Assembly (NCBI GenBank): GCA_026826555.1
Contig: JAKSZT010053887.1
Location: 70,138,026 to 70,202,025 of the forward strand
DNA from: Tolypeutes matacus
Taxonomy: Eukaryota > Chordata > Mammalia > Cingulata > Chlamyphoridae
Direction of reading: 5' to 3'
DNA length: 64,000 nucleotides
Below the pieces are notes generated by a model. The model was given only the letters and a program-made list of their open reading frames with translations. It had not been told where the DNA came from and ran no database searches. Positions 26,801 through 38,218 of the stretch are shown here, in pieces. Position 1 is the stretch's first letter. Each line of letters starts with the position of its first letter. A program made the translations under genes and the position numbers.

Positions 26801-26960
26801 TTTAAAAAGGGTATTATTGAAAAGATTATTTAAAATCTAATAATTCTCTTCTGTGTAAGATCTTCAGTAAAAATTATCATACTGCTTCCTCACATACAGT
26901 TACCTGTTACATTCTTTTCAGAATCAGAACAGAAAGCACAAGCCTAATTGAGATGAAGAA
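23866..26960. other. Intronic; L2 and MIR fragments, otherwise unassigned
   Basis: L2-like antisense fragments lie at about 24515-24730 ('attcattcattca..', 'gcccttgagaagcttaaattctag') and 25655-25760 ('cattcatttattcaac..tatgtgccaggaactggg'). A sense MIR lies at about 26100-26310 ('agctgtgtgactctgggcc', 'cctcatttgtaaaatggg'). A GGAT-type simple repeat is at about 26044-26066. No gene was found. Confidence 0.6.
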
Positions 26961-27385
26961 TTTACTGTTATTCTAGTATAGACTTATTGTGATTCTAGAA
27001 GTGGAAACTCTTTATCATTGATGTGGAGGCAGTGGCCACTGGAGGTTCTGTGGGGAGGGAGAGGGAAAAATAAGTGTAATATGGGGGCACTTTTGGGACA
27101 TTGAAATTGTCCTGAATGGCGTTGCAATGACATACAGGCCATTATATATCTTGTCATAACTTACAAAATTGTGCGGTAGAGAGTCTAAACTATAATACAC
27201 ACTTAGTGGCAGTGCTCCAATATGTGCAAATCAGTTGTAGCAAATACACCACACTAATGAGGGATGTTGTTAATGTGGGCAAGTGTGGGAGGGGAAGGGA
27301 GTGGGGCATATGGGAATCCTCTATATTTTTTAATGTACATTTATGTAATCTAAACTTTTTTTAAAATAAATAAATAGCATGTGAC
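26960..27385 (+). repeat. Unnamed L1-mobilised retroposon, copy C (5' truncated)
   Basis: The 3' 420 bp align with copy B from about 6546 onward: 'tattgtgattctag..', 'gtggccactggagg', 'aatatgggggcac', then the 3' terminus 'ggggcatatgggaatcc' and a TAAATAAATA tail. Confidence 0.8.
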
Positions 27386-28277
27386 CACCTATGGAAACCC
27401 ACTAACTTTGAAGTCTCCTGTACTTCTGTCAGAGAGAATACACTTGGCCTCCTCCCCAACCAAGTGGATCCTCACAGGAAATTAAAAATATCACTAAAAA
27501 TTTACATATACAAATATTACTCACACTGGAGCCTCCAATGCCCAGAGCTCTGAGTTGGCAGCTCAAGCAGGAGGGCAGGTGTGACAGTACCCAGGGTGGT
27601 GCCTGGCACACCAGGCCTGTGAAAAATGGAAGCTGTTCTTATCATCTTTCTCTGCAAAAACCTCCTTTCGTCTCAAGAATTTTCTGTCATTATCACTAGA
27701 ACATGGAGTTCTATATCTGGGAGAGAGAAAAGAAAAAGAAAAGTTTTCTTAAATTAGGAACTTTAACTTGATATAGCATCTTCACAAATATATACATATA
27801 TTTCCCACCTGCCTAGGCTGGTAAGAAGCAACCAAATGAGCAACTCAAGTACTTGATACTGGATGCTAATAACACGGAATTACTGAGACCATAGATTTTT
27901 CTTCCTTATACCATCTATACACCTCCACCATTCTCCCATAGAATGCACAAGGGTAGGAATTATCTTCAAGTGCCTAGAACAGTGCCAGGTCCTTAGTAGT
28001 GGCTCAATAAATATTCATGATAGGAATTGGCTAAATCTTGAGCTACCTTAGAATTTAGCTTAATGCAGTCATTTAGAAAGGTGATTAGGAAAACTCTATC
28101 ACAACATAGGAAAAAATGATTTTAAGTAAAATTTTACTTAAAATTTTATTAATAGAAAAAAAATAGGCATAGAAAGAATACGTAATGACCCCAATATTTG
28201 AATGACCAAGCCTTCTTCCTCTTTGAGGCTGCAGATACGTTGTCTGCACACTCAATGAGAGCTTGGCCTTAATTTTT
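27386..28277. other. Intronic, mostly unassigned
   Basis: A MIR/L2-like 3' end lies at about 27962-28020 ('agtgcctagaacagtgccagg..ctcaataaatattc'). I see nothing else. Confidence 0.5.
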
Positions 28278-28362
28278 TTTTTTCAGGAGGTACCAGGGAT
28301 TGAACCCAGGACCTCGTACATGGGAAGCAGGTGCTCAACCACTTGAGCTACATCAGCTCCCC
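28278..28362 (-). repeat. DAS-type SINE monomer
   Basis: A poly-T start is followed by the antisense B box GGGATTGAACCC and antisense A-box region CCACTTGAGCTACATC. The flanks carry CCTTAATTTTTT (28266-28277) and CCTTAAATTTTT (28361-28372), a likely target-site duplication. Confidence 0.88.
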
Positions 28363-28749
28363 TTAAATTTTTAATAGGGTGTTTTATTGCCTAAAACATT
28401 AAAGAAAACAAAACCAATCAGGTTGGTCTAATTTTGGTTTTGATGGGCAGGCGAATCAGTTATAAATTAGGACGAAAGAAGTAGTTCTAGAGGTTTCTTC
28501 CATTTAGGAGAAAACAGCACCAAAGTAAACACAAAATAGAAGACATGGTACCACCATAACCTACTAACTTCCTTCCTGGGTGTATTCTGTCTCCCAGCCT
28601 TCTGGATTTTTCATATCATCACCATTTTATCCACTTATGTCATATGTCTTTGGAGTAGTCAATAGATTCACCAGAAAGGACTCTCTTTAAAGAAGAGGAA
28701 ATAACATGTATATAGAAATAAGAGGAACAAATGATAATTGTGATAAAAG

Positions 28750-28975
28750 TTACCATCTTTGAGCCCTTATTAAGATCAGGCACCATAAAGCATCTTTTAC
28801 CAGTATTGTGTTGTTTAATCCTCACAACATTGAAGAGTTAACTTATCATCTCCATGCTGCTCATGAGGAAACTGATTTTCAGAGACATTAAACAACATCC
28901 TGAATATCACACAATATAAAACTCCAGTTTGCCAATTCCAAAATTTGTACTCATTTCACTATGGCAAAAAAAGTT
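28750..28975 (-). repeat. MIR SINE
   Basis: The antisense MIR pattern reads 'tgtttaatcctcacaacattgaagag', then 'catgaggaaactgattttcagagac', with the decayed 'cacacaatataaaactcc' end. Confidence 0.75.
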
Positions 28976-29069
28976 TTCAGTTTTCAAAAATCAAATGATT
29001 CTCCAGTGAGATATTTAAATTCTGCCATAGAAATTGGATTTTAAAATTAGTGAAATCAGTAATCTCTTC

Positions 29070-29890
29070 TTAAAACCTTCCTCCAGATTCATAGCAACCC
29101 TTAGAAGGTGTTGTCTGGTCTCTGCTTGAACAATTTCCCTAATGGAGCTCCTACTACCTCCTCAGGTAAGCCATTCCCCTTCAAACAGTTCTCATTGTTC
29201 AACAGTTTTTCCTGTGATTCACCTCTAAAAACAATAAAAGCAATCCCATATCTCCTCCATGACACCCTGTCACACCTTTTAAGGTCTCCTTGACACATTC
29301 TTCTCCCAAAGCCTTCCCTGGTCTAAAGGTCCTTGATTCTTTCATTGTTCTCCATTGGAAACTGCCCCATTTTTTTCCATCTGACCTCCTATGAATGTGC
29401 TGAGCTTGCTGGAGAGACCAGGTTTTCACAGCTGGGAAAACAATGCTAATCAAAGTTGGAAGTCATAGTCCCTTTTTCTCATGTATGGCACAGTACATCT
29501 ATAAATATAGAAGAACATTGCATTGATTGATTGATTTACATATTAACTTATTTACTTACCAACCATATCATGCTATTGGCCCATAATAAACTTGAAGTCA
29601 AGTAAGATTCCTTAGTGTTTTTTACTTGAACTATTCATAAATCAAAATTTCCTTCATTTTCACCCTTAGGTAATTGAAATGTTGAACTAAAAAAAAGGAC
29701 TTTATATTTTTACCACATTTTACCCTGAGACCCTCTTGAACTCTGTAATCTGCTAAGTCTCTTATACCCACACTCCCTAATGTGGGGTCATCTGCAAATC
29801 TGATCACTCATACTTTCTATGACTTAACTCAGATGGATAAAAATGCCACAATGTTCAGGACACAATGCAGAGCCTGGGACTCACCACTAA
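29070..29890. repeat. Probable L3/CR1-type ancient LINE fragment
   Basis: The phrase 'tggggtcatctgcaaatctgatcactcatactttctatgacttaactcagatggataaaaatg' followed by 'gcctgggactcaccact' at about 29782-29890 is typical of CR1/L3 elements. The upstream part is consistent but very decayed. Opposing short frames at 29101-29453 are probably incidental. Confidence 0.45.
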
Positions 29891-29894
29891 AGAC

Positions 29895-29985
29895 CCTGTA
29901 ATCATTTTATGATGCTTCACCAATTACAAACACTTTGACATATATTACCTTGTTTAATTCTCACAACTATCCCATGAATAAGACA
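29895..29985 (-). repeat. MIR SINE, left part (split)
   Basis: The antisense MIR segment ('tattaccttgtttaattctcacaactatcccatgaa') is interrupted by the SINE at 30001-30336 and resumes at about 30337-30440 with 'gattcagaaagattagatgacttgcc'. Confidence 0.7.
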
Positions 29986-30000
29986 CTGCCATGGTTCTTT

Positions 30001-30336
30001 TGTTTTTTAATAATTTATTCAATTTCATTTCATTTCCGTACACTCCCCCACACCTGAGATGGCTCCCTCATCTGTCTGCTCATTGTCTGTGCTCGTTGTG
30101 TCCCACTTGCTTATTTTAGGAGGCACTGGGAACTGAACCAGGGACCTCCCATGTGGAAGGTGGGTGCCCAACTGCTTGAGCCACATCAGCTCGCTGCTCA
30201 TTGTGTCTGCTCATTCATCAGCTTGATGTGTCAGCTCATTGCATCTGCTCATCTTCTTTAGGAGGCACTGGTAACCGAAACTGGGACCTCCCATGTTGGA
30301 GGTAGGCATCTAACTGCTTGAACCATATCCACTCCC
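30001..30336 (-). repeat. Dimeric DAS-type SINE splitting a MIR
   Basis: Two antisense tRNA-like units (about 30119-30190 and 30260-30334) are joined by a linker rich in GCTCATTGTG/TCTGCTCAT units. A target-site duplication flanks it: CTGCCATGGTTCTTT (29986-30000) versus CTGCCATTATTCTTT (30337-30351). Confidence 0.9.
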
Positions 30337-30499
30337 CTGCCATTATTCTTTAAGTGGGGAAAAAGATTCAGAAAGATTAGATGACTTGCCTGTTGTGGTA
30401 AAAGGAAATGAGCCTCAGATCTTCTGCCCTCCCTCCAGTGCTCTTTTTTAAACCTGGGTGATTTTTTTTTGATTTTTTTTTGTCATTGTTTCTTTCTTT

Positions 30500-30602
30500 C
30501 TTTTTTTTTTTTTTTTTTTTAAGGAGATACTATGGATTGAACCTGGGACCTCATACATGGGAAGCAAGCATTCAAACCACTGAGCTATGCATGCTTCCCT
30601 AT
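30500..30602 (-). repeat. DAS-type SINE monomer
   Basis: A T run (about 30503-30521) is followed by the antisense B box region GGATTGAACCTGGGACC and ends with CCACTGAGCTATGCATG. A second T run at about 30602-30618 follows immediately. Confidence 0.8.
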
Positions 30603-30618
30603 TTTTTTTTTTTTTTTT

Positions 30619-31000
30619 AATTCTGGAGGCATAAACTTACCCATCTCAACCATGCACAAGCATACAATTCGATGGGATTAATTACATTCACAATTTCGTG
30701 CTATCCCCAAAACCATCCAGGATCAGATCTCCCCCATCACCCCAAACATAAACCGTGCACCTATTTTGCAATAACTACCCATACCACTCCATCTCTCCTC
30801 ACACTCCACTGGTAACGGTATTCTACTTTCTGTTTCCATGAATTTGCATGTTCTAGCTATTTCATATATGCAGAATCACCCAATGTTTGTCTTTTTGTGT
30901 CTAGTTTGTTTCACTCAATATGATGTCTTCAGGGTTCATCCATGTTGTAGCATGTGTTACAGCTTCATTCCTTTTTAAGGCTAAACATGGTAATTAACCT
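30619..31000 (-). repeat. L1 3' part fragment
   Basis: The antisense L1 pattern 'tctggaggcataaacttacccatctcaac', then 'tgtctttttgtgtctagtttgtttcactcaatatgatgtcttcagggttcatccatgttgtagcatg' resembles the ORF2 end/3' UTR sequences seen at 34640-34760. Confidence 0.7.
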
Positions 31001-31134
31001 AATCTCTTTTTCATTTTTTTCTCACATGGATATCAACAGAGACTAATTAAAATCAAGAAACATTTTCCACAACCAAAATCTCACTTAAAAACCCAATGCC
31101 TAAAGTAGATTGTGTATATCAATGCTAAATTTCT

Positions 31135-31436
31135 TGAACTTGAAAACTGTACTTAAGTTGGTTACTTAAGTGGAAGTCCTTGTTCTTAGGAAATGTATAT
31201 GTAAATATTAAGTGTTTAAGGAACATGATGGATGCAACCTACTCTCAAATGTTTAGAAAATAGATGGATGGCTGGCTGAATGGATGGATAAATAGATATG
31301 GAAATGTGGCAAAATGTTAAAAGTTGGTGGATCTGGATCTCTGGGTGGGAGGTGTGGTGGAGTTCTCTGCATGGGGTTTGTATTATTTTTGCAACTGTAT
31401 TGCATTTAAAATTATTTCACAATAAAAAGCTGTGGA
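31135..31436 (+). repeat. L1M-type 3' UTR fragment
   Basis: 'aaatattaagtgtttaagg', 'aatgtggcaaaatgttaaaagttggtggatctgg' and the end 'aaaattatttcacaataaaaagctg' match an L1M 3' UTR; the same segment occurs antisense at 62630-62990. A short TGGA simple repeat lies inside at about 31262-31290. Confidence 0.65.
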
Positions 31437-34195
31437 ACCTCTATAGAACTCAGAGTACAATTGGAAAATCACTAGTCAAAAATGACATATTCTCAAATTG
31501 TAACTTTCTCTAAAAATCATTTAAAAATAAGTCTAGTTTGATGTGTCTTGTTTCTAGAATTTTATGAAGGGGGGCAATCATCTTCTGTCTCATGACTTGA
31601 TGATCTTTTTTTTTTTTTTTTTTTTTTTTTTGTCTCTTTTAATTATCTTTTAAATGGTACAGAATCATTTAATTTTTGAAGGTACCTCTGGGTTTATTTA
31701 ATGCAATGCCTTTATTTCACAGATGAAGAAACAGCAACCCACAGAGGAGAAGTAACCTATGCAGGATCATTCTTTGGCAGAGCAAGGACGAGAACTCAGA
31801 CCTGGGTACTTCAAGGTGGGTACATTCTTTGGGTTATATCATGGAGCCTTGTTTTAGAAGTCCATTTTATAATAAGATGCCATCTTTAACAAGGGAAACT
31901 TCTAGGTTCTCTCTTAAACAACCAACCTTTATTGTATACCTGATATTATACTGGCATTATAATATGTTATAAAGGATTAAAATGCAACAATTGGCCTTGG
32001 AAATGAAGCCCAAAAATAGAGCTTCTTTGCTTACAGACATTAAGGACTTCTTTAAAGTGTATGCAGAAAAATGATCATCTATGCAAAATCTTACATGTTT
32101 TTCAAGGGATTTACAGAAGACCCCACCACTGCCACCACCAAAACCTTGATCTCCAAGTTAGGAACCCCTGGCATAGAAGAATAATCCCAGTAAAAGTGCC
32201 AATGTCGGAATTGCATAGTACCAGCTCCTGTCTTATTTATGGGTCTGCTGGTGAAAAGCTACTTCTGTTTCAGCATCCTTCATCTTTTATTTAAATGGAG
32301 CAGCATCTTATTCTGGAAGACCTTTGATACAAGAGAGGAATAAATGATTTAATAAACATTTCGTTAACCAGTTGAGACAAATTAAGAGAGAAATAGGATA
32401 AATGAAAACATTGTCTTCCAAAAACGTTAATAATGGAAGTGAGAAGGTCAATGTGCATAATAGGATATCCATTGTCTTTTTGGTCCTTTTATTTTTAAGA
32501 AAAGAAGGTAGAAAAGAAATAGAATCAAACAAAAAACCTAGACAACAGCTAGGTGCCTGCCCACTTTTATTAAATCTTTAGTGAGAATGGCCTGTCACCC
32601 AAAGGAAAAAGAGAGTAGGGGATTTGGACAAAAAGAAATCGATTTCTCTTCTGAATGCTTGACTCCTAATCCTTCCTTTTTTGCTACAATGTTTCGGGAG
32701 ATTTATGGTTCTGAAATAGTTGGCAACAACTTATTCCAAAATAGTTTGGGAAGTTCCAATGATACTTTAAAGTTATTGATAATGAGGCTTGATTTCACTC
32801 ATTCAAAAAATACTTGTTGGACACATCATCTGTAGAACACTGTCCTTGAAGGCGGCGTGAGTGAGAGAAAGAACACTTTGGGGACAGAGTCCTAGAACTG
32901 AATCCCAGAGTCATTTCCTCCTAGGCTTAAGACAATAAGCAAGGTCCAAAAACATTTTGAGCTTCGTTTTCCTTGTCTTTGAAATGAGGTCGTATATTTA
33001 AAGTGTTTAGTACGGTTCTTAACTTGGGTGAGACACTCAGCAAAGAGTAGTTATTGAAGTGGCTGAGGCCTTATTGTCTAAGCCTCTATGAGAGCCATAC
33101 CAGCACTAAAAGAAAAATCTCTCTAAAAGTGGCTTCTAATCGAGTAAGTGATAAAGGTCATATGCTATACCTTTAAAATTATCCTATTCCCTTTTATTCT
33201 TTGGTGCCTGGTATTCATAACCATAGCTTTTCTATATTAGTATTGTGGAGTGGTAATCCTAAGTTAATATTCATTTAGCCCTTTCTATGTACAATTTTCA
33301 ATGCTTTATTCTTTTTAATCCTCTCAGCCACCTGCGAGTTAAGTTCTTTTATCAGCCTTATTTTGCAGTTGAGGAAATTAAGGATCAGAATGACTGAGTA
33401 ACTTAGCCAGGATCACGTGATTAGTAAGGAAAGAGCTATGATTCTAACCCCGGCAGGATCCAGGACACAAGCACATAACCACTTCACCACACCAGCTCTG
33501 AGCCGGAGTCTCACCCAGCTCCCCGTGTGTTCACCATGAGACCTTGGGCCTCAGTTTCTCCATCTTTAAAATAGGGATCATTTAAGTTAAGCTGCTAGCC
33601 CATGCTGCCATACTGGCAATTAATAAATGTTATTTTTATTCTCTGAAGAGAGTTCACATTATAAGATTCTAGTGTTTTTAAAGAAGATATCTTAATCCAA
33701 AATATTTTTATGTCTTGGGATATTCCCTCTGGTATTCTTCCTGACAAACAGCCTATTTATGCAAAGGGGGAATAGAGCATTTATCTCAGTCAGTTTAGGC
33801 CTACAATTAAAGTGGTTACAAAATCTGTTGGTTGAAAATATGGTTCCTAATGCCCAGTTACCGTTAGCCTTCTCCAAACTGCCTGAGAATCAACAACGTT
33901 TTCAGGCCATAAACAATGGTTACCCATTTTTAAAAAGAACAAGCATGGAGCTCAGCACCCCTCCTCCACTTTTGACAAGGAGCATGCAGGTAGACTTGTG
34001 TTTGGGAGCAAAAGAAAAATTAAGCTAGCAGTAATATGTCTACACAGGTCTCCCCAGGAGAATGAGAACTCCCCTTGCTAAATTGTGAGTGAGACTCTTT
34101 CCTTTAGTATGTAAGTTCACTAGCTCACTGCTAGGTACAAGACCATAAAATCTAATCAGAGTAGCTTAGTTATCTAAAAGCAATCATATATTTTG
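31437..34195. other. Intronic; MIR fragments, otherwise unassigned
   Basis: Antisense MIR pieces lie at about 31690-31800 ('ttcacagatgaagaaacagcaacccacagagg') and 33270-33480 ('ttttgcagttgaggaaattaaggatcag', 'cttagccaggatcacg'). Sense MIR pieces lie at about 32875-33055 and 33535-33630. A T run of about 27 bases spans 31605-31631. No gene was found. Confidence 0.6.
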
Positions 34196-34205
34196 ACCTA
34201 ATTCT

Positions 34206-35460
34206 TATTTCCCCTTTTATTAGAGAAGTTGTGGGTTTACAGAAAAATCATGCTTAAAATACAGGATTCCCACACACTACCTCACTACCAATAACTTGCA
34301 TGGGTATGGAACATTTATTACAACTGATGACAGCATATTTTTATAATTGTACTATTGATTAAAGTCCACGGTTTAACTTAGGGCCACTGTTTGTATAGTG
34401 TAGTCCTGTGGATTTTTTAAAAATTTTTATTCTTTTACCATGTATACAATCTAACATTTCCCCCTTTTAATCATACTCAGATACATACTTCAGTGTTGCT
34501 AATTGCATCCACAGTGTTGTGCTACCATTATCACCATCCATTACCAAAAACATTTCCATATTCCAAATAGGAACTGTACATTTTAAGCCTTAATTTCATT
34601 TCCTATCCCCTGGTAAACTACATTCTAGATTCTCACTCTCTGTGTTTGCTTATTCTAATTGTTTCAAATCAGTGAGATCATACCATATTTGGCCTTTTAT
34701 GTCTGGCTTATTTCACTCAATATGATGTCTTCAAGAATCATCCATGTTGTCACATGTATCAGGACTACATCCTTTTTACAGCTGAATAATATTCTATTGT
34801 ATGTATATACCACATTTTATTTATCCGTTCGTCATTGATGGACACTTGGGTTACTTCCATCTTTTGGCATTTGTAAATAACGCTGCTATGAACATCAGTG
34901 TGCAAATATCTGTTCGAGCTCCTGCTTTCAATTCTTTGGAGCATATACCCAGTAGTGGGATTTCCGGGCCCTATGTTAGTTCTATACTTAGCTTTCTGAA
35001 GAACCACCAAACTGACTTCCACAATGACTGCAGCATTTTACACTCCCACCAACAATTAATGAGTGTTCCTATTTCTCTGCATCTTCTCCAAAACTTATTT
35101 CCCATTTTTTAGTAGCAGCTATCTTAATGGGTGTGAAATGGTATCTCACTGTGGTTTTGGATTTGCATTTTCCTGATGGCTAATGATAATGAGCATCTTT
35201 TCATGTGCTTTCTGGCCATTTGTACATCTTCTTGGGAGAGATGTCTGTTCAAGTTTTTTGCCCAATTTTAATTGGGTTGTTTGTCTTTTTGTTATTAAGT
35301 TGAAGGTTTCCTTTATATATACTGGATATTAATCCTTTACTGGATGAGTGGTTTCCAAATAGTTTCTCCCATTGTATAGGTTGTCCTTTGACTTTCATGA
35401 AAAAGTCCTTTGAGGAACAAAAATTTTTTATTTGTTTGAGGTCCCATTTGTCTATTTTTT
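34206..35460 (-). repeat. L1 ORF2 3' end and 3' UTR, 5' truncated
   Basis: The antisense 3' UTR (34206-34640) runs into the ORF2 C-terminal region, with a frame at 34765-35022 reading back through IGPGNPTTGYMLQRIESR. Direct repeats ACCTAATTCT at 34196-34205 and 35461-35470 form the target-site duplication. Confidence 0.88.
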
Positions 35461-35470
35461 ACCTAATTCT

Positions 35471-36332
35471 ATAGGAGAGAAAGTAAGTTTTGCCTCCCAC
35501 TTTCGTCTTCTCACCACTCCCCTGAATCCATCTGACCTGGAACACAGCAACATAACCAATCCAGGGGACATTTCCCTCAAGCTTGAGATTGGCAGAGAGA
35601 GAATCTCAGCAACGCTGTGTCTATCTCCATGACCCCCAGGGTCAGCCTACCTCTCCACTCATTTTCCTGAAAACAGTAAGCACTGAGATGTAGAAGCAGG
35701 TCAGTTAAGGGCAGTGAAACAGCAACAGGCTATATTACTATTGTCATAAAGTCATTCCTATGAAAGTTCAATATTGCTGGTCACCAAAATAAGACAAACA
35801 TGAACTCATCCCCTCGAAAATTTCCAGATGGTGTAATAAAAAATAAAGAATAAGCAAAAAAAAAAAAAAAAAGAAGACCAGAAAATGAAGCAAAAACAAC
35901 AAAATTATAAGCAAATGTGTTTAATATAGCCAAAAAATTTTCAAAGAAAATCAATATTCAGTGATAGAAAGGAATACTATAGGGGTCTTTGTTGACCAAC
36001 AGTTTCTGCAACTAAATTTTCTTTGGCAGAATTCTGGGAACAAGTGCTTGGCCAGCATGCTTTTGGCAAATCAATATTGCAGTAGCTTACCTTCTTCATT
36101 CTCGGATTGTCCCTTGGATAAAAGTTTTCAGTATCTGAAGAGTCACCAAACATAGTGACTCTCAGTAAGGATGAGATAAAGGCTTAATTTTTCATAGCCA
36201 GGCTTCTAGCTTCTAAGAAAAAAGTAATTAGAAACAAATATTGTACAAGTAGTTCCTTAACGAAACTATGGGTTTGACAGGCAAGTACTGAAGAAGAGAA
36301 GAAAAAAGCAGAATTGTCACAGTCACCAGGTG
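35471..36332. other. Intronic, unassigned
   Basis: No repeat or gene recognised, apart from an A run at about 35857-35872. Confidence 0.5.
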
Positions 36333-37203
36333 TGGTGGATTGAATTGTGCACCCCAATTTGGACATGTTCTTGGTCTTGGCCCACATTCTGGTGGGTGTG
36401 GACCCATTGTCATTAAGCTCTCTTTAAGATGTTACTTCAGTTAAGGTGTGGCTCCACTAAATCAGATTAGATTTTAATGTAGATGACTGGAGTCCCTTAT
36501 AGGCAGAGAGAAAGTCAGATGGAAAGAGAAGCCAGGAGAGACCACCATGTGCATTGCCATGTAGCAGAAAAACCACGGACCAAGGATCTCTGGCAGCCAG
36601 CCCCAGAATGCCACAAAAATATGGCCTTGCTGACACCTCAGTTTTGGACTTCTACTAGCCTTACAACCATAAGCCAAAGTGCCTGGCAGGGTCCGCACCC
36701 CTGTGAAGTGACACATATCTCCTGGGTTCCAAACAGGACTCCAGTTCAGGAGGGAACTGGTTTACATTCTCAAAACCAGTGGTTGGGATGTAAGGAGGAA
36801 GAAGGAACATTTCAGCTTGGTGGGCTTAAGCATACCCAGGGCAGACTGACCCTTTGTAGACCCTGTCTCCTGGAGCTGGAGGGGAGGGGCCTCCTAAGGG
36901 CTCACATTCATTCCAGGCCAGGCAGGGAAAAGTCCTGGATCTGATGGTTTTTCACACCTGCAGCTGGAGGGACTGTGAAAGTGGGACCTCCAGGATCCAG
37001 TGCTTGCTTCTGAGTCCATGTCACCAACTTTCTATCTGGGTGGGAAACCACTCATCTTTCACATCTTCTTCAGTGAAGACAATGCTGCCACATTCATTTC
37101 AGGGTGCTGGGGAGAGTCCTTATCGGAAAAGAAAAAATAAAAACCAAACATCAGCCAATAAATGGCAGTTGTTTAAGCTAACCTCTTGTATGTATTTGTC
37201 TTA
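36333..37203 (+). repeat. MLT1-like (ERVL-MaLR) LTR interrupted by a 475-bp insert
   Basis: The left part (36333-36674) opens TGTGGTGGATTGAATTGTG and carries the MLT1-like 'tgctgacacctcagttttggacttct'. The right part (37152-37203) is 'ccaataaatggcagttgtttaagc..gtatttgtcttagcag', the normal continuation. Between them lies sequence foreign to the LTR (see next entry). It is a solo LTR remnant of an ancient retrovirus-like element with no coding capacity. Confidence 0.65.
36675..37151 (+). other. Unidentified insert inside the MLT1-like LTR
   Basis: About 475 bp of moderately GC-rich sequence separates the two LTR parts. It ends in an A-rich stretch (about 37124-37144) and is bounded by short similar motifs (ATAAGCCA and CATCAGCCA). 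This would fit a retroposed RNA copy on the + strand. Frames crossing it (36483-36944, 36944-37204) show no family that I recognise. Confidence 0.4.
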
Positions 37204-38202
37204 GCAGAGAGGGGAAACAAAAACACCAGGAAAAAGGTTTGTAATGACAATAGAGAAGTAGTTTTGCTAAGAGAACTCTTATTCCCTTTCAAGTGCTTTG
37301 GGTATTGGAGTTTATAAGACCTATATTTTACAGCCTTTTCAAAAACAGGCAAGCATATCATGGAATTTATAATTCCCACATGTACTGAAGGAGATTAACT
37401 ACTATAATTTCATTAGTGTCAAGAATATACCTAAATATGTCAATCCTCCTATCAAAAGATTCTCTGTAGTTTGGCACTTCCCAATTTCCCTCTTTTATCT
37501 GGAAAACCAAGAAGAAGGAGACCCCATTAGGGAATCTTCACAATTGTTATTTAAAGATCTTTTGGTTTTTTTTTTTGTTTGTTTGTTTGTTTACTTAGCT
37601 TCAGATGGTATGTCAATGCAATTTTGCTGGACTTGTAATGCCCCACTCCAACTTCAGAATCTCAATAACTTCTAGTGACTTTTCAAAATGATGTTGAATG
37701 CCACTGGTGGTGTTGCAGTTCTGTTTTTGTTTTACTTTTAAAAACAACTTGACAAGCCTTGGAAATAATATCTTTGAAAAGAAAAGGTGGCCCAGATGCT
37801 ATGCTTTTCTTCTTTCCTTCTCGATAGGATAACAGGGTTTTAAATTGCATTTGTTAATAAGATAGTAATTAAGAAGATCTTCCCAAGAAATGAAATTACA
37901 TTTTAAAGTTTGGCCCTGAAGCACTACTTGACACACCAATATTGCCAGAAGTATTTGGGGGTACTTTCCCTATTTCTATATTATGAAGTAAAAGGACACC
38001 AGGAGCAAGATATCATCCCTCCTGCTCCAAATTTCCCTTCCCACTCATAACATAACATCTACTCAACATTAATGTACTTGCTGCCCTTTTTAGTTTCTAA
38101 ATATGTATGTTCTTTTTTTATAGCCACACAACATTATATTGAACTAACCTGGCCTTAATATTCCCTAAATTATTGTAAAATTTCCTGTTAAAGTGAAATT
38201 CC
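37204..38202. other. Intronic, unassigned
   Basis: A GTTT simple repeat lies at about 37576-37594. No gene or other repeat was recognised. Confidence 0.5.
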
Positions 38203-38218
38203 AAATTTATTTTGCCAG

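Noticed and set aside
36483..36944. 153-codon frame
   Set aside because: It runs from an LTR into an unrelated insert, so it cannot be an ancestral gene.
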